A DNA stretch of 8,029 nt from a bacterium (GTDB taxonomy: Bacteria > Patescibacteriota > Microgenomatia > Daviesbacterales > UBA10151). Shown piece by piece: positions 1-5,069 of this stretch. Both the position numbers and the translations under genes were made by a program. The notes beneath the pieces were generated by a model that was not told the DNA's origin, did no database searches, and saw only the letters and a list, made by a program, of their open reading frames with translations. The number at the start of each line of letters is the position of its first letter. The stretch's first letter is position 1. The DNA is taken from contig DAHXOS010000075.1 in NCBI GenBank assembly GCA_027364775.1, positions 1-8,029 on the forward strand, written 5' to 3'.

Positions 1-1
1 G

Positions 2-841
2 CACCTAGCCTTTTATATTAGAGTTACCGGCAGAGCAAAGGAAGAATACAGAAATGTTATCCTAATTGATGAACCAGGTCTTTATCTTCATGCGAAAGCA
101 CAAAGAGATATTTTAAATAAGCTAGAGGAAGCAGCAGAAGATGCCCAGATAATTTTTTCTACTCACTCTCCCTATTTAATAGAAGCCGATAAACTAGATA
201 GGGTTAGGTTAGTTCAAAAAACTACTAAAAAAGGAACTGTTATTGAAAATAAAATTCATAAAGTGGCCGACAAGGAAACACTAACACCTATTATGACTGC
301 CATCGGGTTAGAGATGACAGACAGTATTACCCAAATTGATAAGGTAAATAATGTAGTTGTTGAAGGTCCATCAGATTATTATTATCTCCAAGCTTTTAAA
401 AAGTTAACTAACCTTGAAAATATTAATTTCATTTATGGGGGTGGTTCAGGGAATATGCCAAAGATTGGAACCATCCTCCAAGGTTGGGGTTGTAATGTAA
501 TTTATCTCTATGACAATGACCAAGGATTAAAAGATGCTTTAAAAAATATTAAAGCTGAGTGGGTTACTACAACTCAGGAAATGTTGACTAAGATTCCAGT
601 GGAAGGAGCAATTGAAAATATTTTTAGCCAAGGTGATTATAAGAAGTATGTTTTAGGTGATGAACAAGTAGATTTAAAGGTTAGCAACTCAGATTATGCC
701 AAATCCGCTAAAAGAGATAAGGTGTTAGATGCTAAGTTATTTTTGGAATCAATAAGAGGGGAGACCATTAGTATTGATAAAACAACTGAGAGTAATATCT
801 CTAAATTATTGGACAATATTAAAGCCAAATTTAGTAACTAG
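2..841 (+). CDS. OLD-family ATP-dependent endonuclease, C-terminal part (5' end outside window)
   Basis: The reading frame is open from base 2 to TAG at 839-841, giving 279 visible residues; the N-terminus with Walker A lies upstream of the window. Visible residues 18-30 (NVILIDEPGLYLH) are an ABC-type Walker B with catalytic Glu and D-loop. STHSPYLI near residues 53-60 is the H-loop histidine. A TOPRIM nuclease domain follows: EGPSDYY with its acidic Glu at residue 121, then YDNDQ with the DxD pair at 171 and 173, and GAIENIFSQGDYKKYV, which matches the acidic end of OLD TOPRIM domains. This order, ABC ATPase then TOPRIM, is the OLD architecture. Family members are nucleases, some of them anti-phage (P2 Old; GajA of Gabija). 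No UvrD-like helicase follows, so a GajA-GajB order is not supported here. A GTG at 263 is an internal codon, not the start. The exact OLD class cannot be decided without the N-terminus and upstream neighbours. Confidence 0.88.
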   Translation, partial: HLAFYIRVTGRAKEEYRNVILIDEPGLYLHAKAQRDILNKLEEAAEDAQIIFSTHSPYLIEADKLDRVRLVQKTTKKGTVIENKIHKVADKETLTPIMTAIGLEMTDSITQIDKVNNVVVEGPSDYYYLQAFKKLTNLENINFIYGGGSGNMPKIGTILQGWGCNVIYLYDNDQGLKDALKNIKAEWVTTTQEMLTKIPVEGAIENIFSQGDYKKYVLGDEQVDLKVSNSDYAKSAKRDKVLDAKLFLESIRGETISIDKTTESNISKLLDNIKAKFSN

Positions 842-971
842 TCATTAGGTATAAAGTTTATATCTATCTTCTAAGATTTTCCAAAATTTTTTCTGAGTTT
901 TAATTTTTATATGGATTCCCTTTTTAAAATATTGTGTATCCGTCCTCACTATATACCGTAAGTCGACCCCT

Positions 972-1232
972 TTAACCCTTCTTCTGTAGAGGGGGTTGTG
1001 CCACCCACCACCTCCATATGTTTAACCTTCTCAGTGCAAAGGTTGGAAGAAAATTTAATAAGTCTTGATAGATAGGCTCAAGGTATAACCAGCGTTTATT
1101 AAATTGATTCTTAGACAATCTTAAGTTTTTTCTGGCACTCTCAGCAGACCCATCAAAACATACCGCAATAATTATCTTGCGATCCCAAGCTTCTAACTGA
1201 TCCCAAACTGGTGGTGTTTTAAGCATAGGCAT
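972..1232 (-). CDS. Small uncharacterised protein, possible helix-turn-helix
   Basis: This 86-residue protein is not recognised. The start is set at ATG 1232 because AGAGGAG lies 7 bases before it. An in-frame ATG at 1238 is only one base from that Shine-Dalgarno and is less likely. Roughly residues 30-50 (AESARKNLRLSKNQFNKRW) have the spacing of a helix-turn-helix, with an Ala-rich first helix, a turn and a basic second helix. The C-terminal third is rich in Leu, Arg and Trp (RRLNIWRWWV) and ends in basic residues. Its first 14 bases overlap the preceding gene in another frame, so translational coupling is likely. A DNA-binding partner of a small two-gene unit is one reading. Others are a remnant of one longer gene split by a frameshift, or the second half of a broken mobile-element protein. 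No transposase catalytic motif is visible. Confidence 0.6.
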   Translation of the reverse strand: MPMLKTPPVWDQLEAWDRKIIIAVCFDGSAESARKNLRLSKNQFNKRWLYLEPIYQDLLNFLPTFALRRLNIWRWWVAQPPLQKKG

Positions 1233-1398
1233 ATCCATTCTCCTCTAGTAATTTAACTGATTTTTGATAAACTAATTCTGGGTAACGGACGACTTCTAAC
1301 CAATTAGCTTTTCGAAAATCGTCCACAATTGCCAGCCAGCGTTGACGTTCAGAGCAATTTAAGATTGTATCAAAAGGTTTTAGAGCGTCATATTGCAC
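1219..1398 (-). CDS. Small 59-residue uncharacterised protein with GTG start
   Basis: There is no ATG in this open frame. A GTG at 1398 preceded by AGAAGG at a 7-base distance is a good start, and the product begins MQYDALKPFD and ends NGYAYA. The frame stays open upstream to a stop next to base 1440, but no better start is seen there. The protein is charged and rich in aromatics, with a probable amphipathic helix around ERQRWLAIVDDFRKANWLEVV (residues 17-37); no family is recognised. It overlaps the next gene by 14 bases, the compact layout typical of toxin-antitoxin pairs and other coupled small genes. A perfect inverted repeat lies immediately upstream and covers part of its ribosome binding site. 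The alternative is that this and the next ORF were one gene of about 145 codons broken by a frameshift or a sequencing error. I read the frame by hand; the Shine-Dalgarno and the coupling are the main support. Confidence 0.5.
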   Translation of the reverse strand: MQYDALKPFDTILNCSERQRWLAIVDDFRKANWLEVVRYPELVYQKSVKLLEENGYAYA

Positions 1399-1407
1399 TT
1401 TTTTGCC

Positions 1408-1435
1408 TTCTAGTCTAAGGTTCGATCGACTAGAA
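1408..1435 (-). promoter_or_regulatory. Perfect 8-bp inverted repeat, candidate operator or RBS-masking hairpin
   Basis: On the minus strand TTCTAGTC, a 12-base loop, then GACTAGAA form a perfect inverted repeat ending 9 bases before the GTG of the 59-residue gene. The right arm overlaps the Shine-Dalgarno AGAAGG (1406-1411), so folding of the RNA would hide the ribosome binding site. The left arm overlaps a weak TATTCT -10-like box, which would also suit a repressor operator. It does not look like a terminator for the upstream DUF3419 gene, because A residues, not T, follow it on that strand. Confidence 0.5.
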
Positions 1436-1472
1436 TATGTTTACTTATTAAGGAGGAAATGATTAATTAACT

Positions 1473-2543
1473 TCATCTTCGAAGAATACCAGATAAACGC
1501 CTTCCTAAGGAGTAATTAGGTGTTAAACTACGTACAACTAATTTATGATCCGGTTCATAACCAGTTGAAACCATTGCTTCACTTTTAACAACCATTCCTT
1601 TTAGTGACCCTCCAGTAAACGTATTATGTGCATCTAACCCTCTTTCAAATTCAGACCTATATGGATCGATATCATCATTAGACCTAAACTGAGTGTAAAT
1701 AATATTACCTTTAGGAGTGAGTACTCGTCTCCCTTCTGAAATCACTCTTTGCTTTCCTTCATCCTTTAGATAAGTAGGCACATTTGAAAGATATACCATG
1801 TCATATTTTTGTCTTCCATGACTTGCATCAACCAACCTATCAGTTATTGATTGTGGATAGTAAAGTACTGGTTTAAATCGCGCTTGAGCTTGCATATATG
1901 TCTTGTTATCTCTTAAGTAATAAGACATATTTTTTAAATCTTCCATCGATTGTATTTTCGTTATCAATAAATGATCAGGAGACAACGATGGATGGTTTCC
2001 TTCAGGACGGATTAGTTGATCAAAAAATGATCTTGCAGTATCGGAAAGTAAATCTCTTAAACGTAGGTATTTATGATAATCAAATGAAACAGAGTCAAAT
2101 ACCTTGTCTCCAGTTGTGGCAAAAAAGTCCATAAAATCTTCACGATCAAATTCGACTAATCCAGCAGTTTTTAGTTCACCAAATAAACATGCTCCTGGCA
2201 TAATATCTACAGCTGTAATATCCTTTGCACCTAAGGCATAAGCTGCTATTGAAAAATCACTACTTCCTGCTACCGCTAGGATACCTTTACCATTTAGATC
2301 CATATGTGGCATATAAGCTCCTAGATTTTCAGTTGTAAAGTTATATGCCTGATACCGTCCTTCAAAATCCTTTGGCGAATCATCCCTAGGGATATCCTCT
2401 GGTCTAATAGGTTTTACTCCAAGCTTTTGATAGATTGCATCTTGAGAAGGTTTTACTGCTTTTAGTTCGCGACGTAAACTATCATGTAGTGCTTCATCTT
2501 TGCTTTCTGAAATTATTTCGATTAAAGGTCTTGATTCAGACAT
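1473..2543 (-). CDS. DUF3419/BtaA-like SAM-binding protein
   Basis: This 356-residue protein has a class I SAM-binding Rossmann fold. KGILAVAGSSDFSIAAYALGA (residues 86-106) is the nucleotide-binding loop, TAVDI (110-114) carries the acidic residue expected to bind the SAM ribose, and YDMVYLSNVPTYL (247-259) and RVLTPKGNIIYTQF (273-286) match the later strands. The AVAGSSD loop and the phrase ITAVDI...ELKTAGL...DREDFMDFF follow the DUF3419 pattern, the family of BtaA, which moves the 3-amino-3-carboxypropyl group of SAM to diacylglycerol in betaine-lipid synthesis. A substrate cannot be read here, and no BtaB-like methyltransferase is nearby, so betaine-lipid synthesis is not claimed. An ordinary methyltransferase remains possible. 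The N-terminal 60 residues are charged and look variable. No Shine-Dalgarno precedes ATG 2543, but TACTAT lies 11 bases upstream of it, which suits a near-leaderless mRNA. Confidence 0.72.
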   Translation of the reverse strand: MSESRPLIEIISESKDEALHDSLRRELKAVKPSQDAIYQKLGVKPIRPEDIPRDDSPKDFEGRYQAYNFTTENLGAYMPHMDLNGKGILAVAGSSDFSIAAYALGAKDITAVDIMPGACLFGELKTAGLVEFDREDFMDFFATTGDKVFDSVSFDYHKYLRLRDLLSDTARSFFDQLIRPEGNHPSLSPDHLLITKIQSMEDLKNMSYYLRDNKTYMQAQARFKPVLYYPQSITDRLVDASHGRQKYDMVYLSNVPTYLKDEGKQRVISEGRRVLTPKGNIIYTQFRSNDDIDPYRSEFERGLDAHNTFTGGSLKGMVVKSEAMVSTGYEPDHKLVVRSLTPNYSLGRRLSGILRR

Positions 2544-2554
2544 AATCTATATCA

Positions 2555-2566
2555 ATAGTATCATAA
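2555..2566 (-). promoter_or_regulatory. -10 region for the DUF3419 gene (TTATGATACTAT)
   Basis: On the minus strand TACTAT (2560-2555) ends 11 bases before ATG 2543, predicting a 5'-UTR of about 5 bases. The 12-base string TTATGATACTAT recurs exactly before the histidine kinase gene at 6470-6481, also in -10 position. No convincing -35 box was found. Confidence 0.4.
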
Positions 2567-2568
2567 GA

Positions 2569-2646
2569 CTATATCGTAGTTGGGATCCACCTAGGTTCAG
2601 TAAATTTAGGTTGTAATTTACTCACCTTACTTTTCATTTTAGTCAT
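2569..2646 (-). CDS. Speculative 25-codon leader ORF upstream of the DUF3419 gene
   Basis: A short minus-strand ORF runs from ATG 2646 to TAG 2569. The product is basic, starting MTKMKSKVSK and ending RWIPTTI, with four Lys in the first ten residues. It begins 9 bases after a perfect TATAAT and stops 25 bases before ATG 2543, so it would be leaderless like other genes here. An 8-bp inverted repeat lies inside it. It could be a leader peptide, a tiny independent protein or chance; nothing beyond its position supports translation. Confidence 0.2.
   Translation of the reverse strand: MTKMKSKVSKLQPKFTEPRWIPTTI
2599..2622. repeat. 8-bp inverted repeat between divergent genes
   Basis: AGTAAATT, an 8-base spacer and AATTTACT form a perfect inverted repeat in the 178-base region between the DUF3419 gene and the VIT-type transporter gene. 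TAGGTT occurs twice 15 bases apart (2592-2597 and 2607-2612), overlapping it. It may be an operator or, on the minus strand, a hairpin in the DUF3419 leader. There is no T-run, so it is not a terminator. Confidence 0.35.
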
Positions 2647-2655
2647 ACATTTGCG

Positions 2656-2661
2656 ATTATA
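2656..2661 (-). promoter_or_regulatory. Perfect -10 box TATAAT, upstream promoter for DUF3419 leader
   Basis: The minus strand reads TATAAT here, predicting a transcript start near 2649. That would give a leader of about 100 bases before ATG 2543, carrying the 25-codon ORF and the inverted repeat. No good -35 box lies at the expected distance. Confidence 0.35.
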
Positions 2662-2680
2662 CACTCTCCTTAATAAATCA

Positions 2681-2688
2681 GATACTAT
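2681..2688 (+). promoter_or_regulatory. Candidate -10 region GATACTAT for the VIT-type transporter
   Basis: GATACTAT matches the -10 motif found before the DUF3419, murA and kinase genes. It ends 33 bases before ATG 2722, so the 5'-UTR would be about 27 bases. No -35 box is evident. A TAAACT at 2709-2714 is an alternative that would make the mRNA leaderless. Confidence 0.3.
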
Positions 2689-2721
2689 CTTCAGATTTTA
2701 TTTTTTGATAAACTAATACTT

Positions 2722-3441
2722 ATGGTAAAGAGTTATCCTTCTGTTGAAGAGGAATTAGAAAAGCTAGGAAAAGGGGCAAAATTAAACTGGTTAAGAGCCT
2801 CAGTTTTAGGTGCAAATGACGGAATTGTTTCCATTGCAGGTTTAATTGTAGGTGTTGCTGGTGCTACTAACTCTGTACCAATTATTCTAACTGCAGGTTT
2901 GGCTGGAATTGTGGCTGGAGCAATTTCCATGGCTGCAGGTGAATATGTCTCTGTCTCAAGTTCAAGAGACAGTGAAAGAGCTATGTTGGAGAAGGAAAAA
3001 TATCAGTTAGAAAATTTCCCTGAAAAGGAATTAGAAGAACTAACCTTAATTTATCATAAAAAAGGCCTTTCTAAAAAAACTGCCCAGATTGTAGCAAAAG
3101 AGTTAACAGCCCATGACCCATTAGCAGCACATTTTGATGCAGAGTTAGGTATAGATCCTAATGATTTAACAGATCCTTGGCATGCAGCTATTGCTTCTGC
3201 TTTATCTTTTTTAGCTGGCGCTATGATTCCACTAATTGCAGTTATCTTACCTCCAGACAATTTAAGAATCCCCGTAACTTTCATTTCAGTATTAATAGCA
3301 CTGGTAATTACAGGCAGCGTTAGTGCAAAGGTGGGTGGAGCTAATATTCTAAAGGCAACCCTCAGAGTTGTTTTTGGTGGAGCGTTGGCCATGGGTGTTA
3401 CTTATTACGTTGGAAGAATGTTTGGTATTTCCGGAATTTAA
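2722..3441 (+). CDS. VIT1/CCC1-family Fe2+/Mn2+ transporter
   Basis: This 239-residue integral membrane protein belongs to the vacuolar iron transporter family, which moves Fe2+ or Mn2+ across a membrane, usually by proton exchange. The signature ASVLGANDGIVSIAGLIVGVAGA (residues 26-48) forms the first helix with the conserved Asp33. GAISMAAGEYVSVSSSRDSE (66-85) ends helix 2 and runs into a Glu-rich cytoplasmic segment (about 85-150: E85, E90, E92, E102, E105, E106) corresponding to the metal-binding domain. Three further membrane helices lie at about 157-177, 184-204 and 210-231, giving the usual five. The length is normal for a bacterial member. No Shine-Dalgarno precedes the ATG. It stands alone, divergent from the DUF3419 gene and followed by a hairpin, so it is probably monocistronic. 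Metal preference cannot be read from sequence, and no Fur or Mn-sensing riboswitch site was recognised. Confidence 0.9.
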   Translation: MVKSYPSVEEELEKLGKGAKLNWLRASVLGANDGIVSIAGLIVGVAGATNSVPIILTAGLAGIVAGAISMAAGEYVSVSSSRDSERAMLEKEKYQLENFPEKELEELTLIYHKKGLSKKTAQIVAKELTAHDPLAAHFDAELGIDPNDLTDPWHAAIASALSFLAGAMIPLIAVILPPDNLRIPVTFISVLIALVITGSVSAKVGGANILKATLRVVFGGALAMGVTYYVGRMFGISGI

Positions 3442-3460
3442 AGATTAAAATTTTTAATCT
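3442..3460 (+). terminator. AT-rich palindrome after the transporter gene
   Basis: AGATTAAAA, one base, then TTTTAATCT is a perfect palindrome immediately after the transporter stop codon. Its second arm begins with a T-run, but no T-run follows the stem and the stem has only two G-C pairs, so it is a weak intrinsic terminator candidate. It resembles the palindrome at the murA/obg junction. Confidence 0.35.
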
Positions 3461-3525
3461 GTAAACTTACCATATTATTACTTCTTCTATATTTAATTTT
3501 TAAAAAGCAATCATAAACTACCAGA

Positions 3526-3531
3526 TATAGA
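3526..3531 (+). promoter_or_regulatory. Candidate -10 box TATAGA for the 66-residue gene
   Basis: TATAGA ends 5 bases before ATG 3537, which would place the transcript start on or next to the start codon, fitting a leaderless mRNA and the absence of a Shine-Dalgarno. No -35 box is convincing. Confidence 0.3.
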
Positions 3532-3536
3532 ACAAT

Positions 3537-3737
3537 ATGGCATATCTGCACACCAACTCTAAGGGTACAAAATATTACTTAAATTCTAAGGAAATTACCC
3601 TAAGAGGCAGTGGTAAAACCCAAAAAATATTTTACTTTTCCCGGGATGAACGTAATAATACCGGTATAGATATGCCGGATGGTTATCAGGTAGTAGAAAG
3701 TAAAAAAACCGGTTTGCCCGTTTTAAGAAAGTCCTGA
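3537..3737 (+). CDS. Conserved small protein of unknown function (66 residues)
   Basis: This 66-residue soluble basic protein starts MAYLHTNSKGTKYYL. It has a short beta-rich core (EITLRGSGKTQKIFYFSRDER, residues 19-39) and an ending DGYQVVESKKTGLPVLRKS that looks like a fixed C-terminal motif. From memory, small proteins with a phrase like FSrD.R.....d.P.GYqVvE..kTGLPvLkk recur in several bacterial groups including CPR, but I know no function. There is no signal peptide, membrane helix or cysteine pair. The gene has its own -10-like box and sits between the transporter and murA with gaps of 95 and 64 bases, so it is likely expressed alone. The sharp, balanced sequence and the conserved-looking ending argue that it is a real gene. 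Confidence 0.72.
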   Translation: MAYLHTNSKGTKYYLNSKEITLRGSGKTQKIFYFSRDERNNTGIDMPDGYQVVESKKTGLPVLRKS

Positions 3738-3760
3738 TTTATAATCCTAAGCAAGTAAGT

Positions 3761-3790
3761 TTGTCCTTTTTCTCCAATTTGAGATACAAT
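3761..3790 (+). promoter_or_regulatory. murA promoter, TTGTCC-18-TACAAT
   Basis: TTGTCC (3761-3766) and TACAAT (3785-3790) are separated by 18 bases. The -10 box ends 11 bases before ATG 3802, predicting a 5'-UTR of about 5 bases, too short for a Shine-Dalgarno. This is the best-formed promoter on the plus strand ahead of the housekeeping genes. Confidence 0.55.
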
Positions 3791-3801
3791 AAACATAAAT
3801 T

Positions 3802-5064
3802 ATGGCAAAATACTTAATTGAAGGCGGTAATAAACTCCAGGGTGATGTCCATATTTCTGGTAATAAAAATGCACTATTTCCCTGTATTTCAGCAGCCTTA
3901 TTAACTGAAGAAGAAGTTATTTTGCGGAATATCCCCAAAATTAGAGACACTGACGTAATGCTGGAGATTCTTAATGCAATTGGTGCAGAGGTTACCTTAG
4001 AGGATGATCTAATTAAGATCAAAGCAGTACAACTTAATTCTGAGGAGCTGCCAAGAGAGTTAATGGCTAAGCTTAGAGGATCTATAGTTATAGTTGGTGC
4101 TATCTTGTCACGCTTAGGTAAGGTTAAATTTTATCATCCCGGCGGAGATATTATTGGAAAAAGAACAATTGAACCTCACCTCAATGGCTTCAAGGAGTTG
4201 GGATTTAATGTTAAAACTAAAGATTTGGAATATCAGATTGTAAATAAATATAAAGAAGGAGATGTTAAAATTTTTCTTGAGGAACAATCGGTAACTGGTA
4301 CTGAAAACCTTATACTAGCTTCAGTTTTGGGCAGCAAGACGGTTATCTTAAAAAATTGTGCTAAGGAACCTCATGTTGTAAATCTGTGTAATATGTTAAA
4401 TCAAATGGGTGCAGAGATCTCTGGTGTAGGTGATACAACCTTAACTATTAAAGGCAAAAAGAAGTTAAAAGGAACAGATTTTACAATCGGTGCAGATTAT
4501 ATAGAATTTGGTTCTTATGCGATTGCAGCTGCATTAACTAGGGGAGAAATAAAAATAAGAGGTTGTGACATCTCCGATTGGGAACCGGTAACTATACCAC
4601 TTAGAAAAATGGGGGTAATTTTAAAGGAGAATCCTGATAAAACTGTTACAGCTTCGGCCGGAAATTTGGTTGCAATAGCCCCCAGACTGCATACTAATAT
4701 CTGGCCCGGTTTTCCTACAGACTTAATGAGCTTGTTTATTGTTTTGGCCACCCAAGCCAAAGGCGTATCATTACTTCATGATTGGATGTATGAATCTAGG
4801 ATGTTTTTTGTTGATAAACTGATTGGTATGGGAGCTCAAATTACAATTGCCGACACCCATAGAGTGGTTATCTATGGTCCAACAAAATTAAAAGCTAGGG
4901 ATATGGAATCTCCTGATATTAGAGCAGGTATGGCCTTAGTCCTTGCTGCTTTAATTGCCCAAGGTAAAAGTACTATTAACCGTGCGGAACTAATTGAAAG
5001 AGGTTATGAGGATATAGTTAATAAACTTAAAGCGTTAGGTGCAGATATAGAAAGATTAGATTAA
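3802..5064 (+). CDS. murA: UDP-N-acetylglucosamine 1-carboxyvinyltransferase MurA, Asp-for-Cys type
   Basis: MurA transfers enolpyruvate from PEP to UDP-GlcNAc, the first committed step of peptidoglycan synthesis, in the cytoplasm. The 420-residue length is normal for the two-domain EPSP-synthase fold. Conserved positions are visible by comparison with E. coli: K22 and N23 in SGNKNALFP, R92, R121, D307 in GFPTDLMS (the E. coli D305 position), R374 in DIRAGMALV and R400 in ERGYEDIVNKL. The catalytic loop reads HPGGDIIGKR, so residue 116 is Asp where most MurA enzymes have Cys (E. coli C115). Natural Asp enzymes, as in Mycobacterium tuberculosis, are active and resist fosfomycin, which alkylates that Cys. 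EPSP synthase (AroA) is excluded by the MurA-specific ERGYE and FPTD motifs. The gene has its own promoter and no Shine-Dalgarno. It ends 3 bases from the convergent obg stop. Confidence 0.95.
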   Translation: MAKYLIEGGNKLQGDVHISGNKNALFPCISAALLTEEEVILRNIPKIRDTDVMLEILNAIGAEVTLEDDLIKIKAVQLNSEELPRELMAKLRGSIVIVGAILSRLGKVKFYHPGGDIIGKRTIEPHLNGFKELGFNVKTKDLEYQIVNKYKEGDVKIFLEEQSVTGTENLILASVLGSKTVILKNCAKEPHVVNLCNMLNQMGAEISGVGDTTLTIKGKKKLKGTDFTIGADYIEFGSYAIAAALTRGEIKIRGCDISDWEPVTIPLRKMGVILKENPDKTVTASAGNLVAIAPRLHTNIWPGFPTDLMSLFIVLATQAKGVSLLHDWMYESRMFFVDKLIGMGAQITIADTHRVVIYGPTKLKARDMESPDIRAGMALVLAALIAQGKSTINRAELIERGYEDIVNKLKALGADIERLD

Positions 5065-5069
5065 TCTTT
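5051..5069. terminator. Palindrome shared by the murA and obg 3' ends
   Basis: AAAGATTA, GAT, TAATCTTT is a perfect 8-bp palindrome. It contains the murA stop codon TAA (5062-5064) and reaches two bases into the obg stop (5068-5070). Both genes would therefore end within one hairpin usable in either direction. The stem has a single G-C pair and no immediate T-run follows on either strand, although a T-rich tract lies about 20 bases on in the plus direction, so termination strength is doubtful. Confidence 0.4.

Noticed and set aside
263..841. OLD fragment as a separate 192-residue gene starting at GTG 263
   Set aside because: The same frame is open from base 2 and encodes Walker B and H-loop motifs, so the GTG is internal.
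912..962. Plus-strand 16-codon ORF in the gap after the OLD gene
   Set aside because: Too short, with no Shine-Dalgarno or promoter; the 842-971 gap shows no convincing hairpin, promoter or gene.
2..1398. Gabija system (GajA plus GajB)
   Set aside because: The OLD part fits GajA-like proteins in outline, but no UvrD-like helicase follows; the next genes are tiny and unrelated.
1898..2134. Plus-strand ORF of 78 residues
   Set aside because: It lies wholly inside the well-supported minus-strand DUF3419 gene and has no recognisable motif.
2733..3392. Two minus-strand ORFs opposite the transporter gene
   Set aside because: They are antisense shadows of a clear VIT-family gene, with Ala/Pro-rich composition derived from it.
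3747..4022. Minus-strand 91-residue ORF overlapping the murA 5' end
   Set aside because: Mostly antisense to murA and its promoter, with no motif.
4515..4760. Minus-strand ORF inside murA
   Set aside because: Antisense to the conserved murA region containing FPTD; no ribosome binding site or family match.
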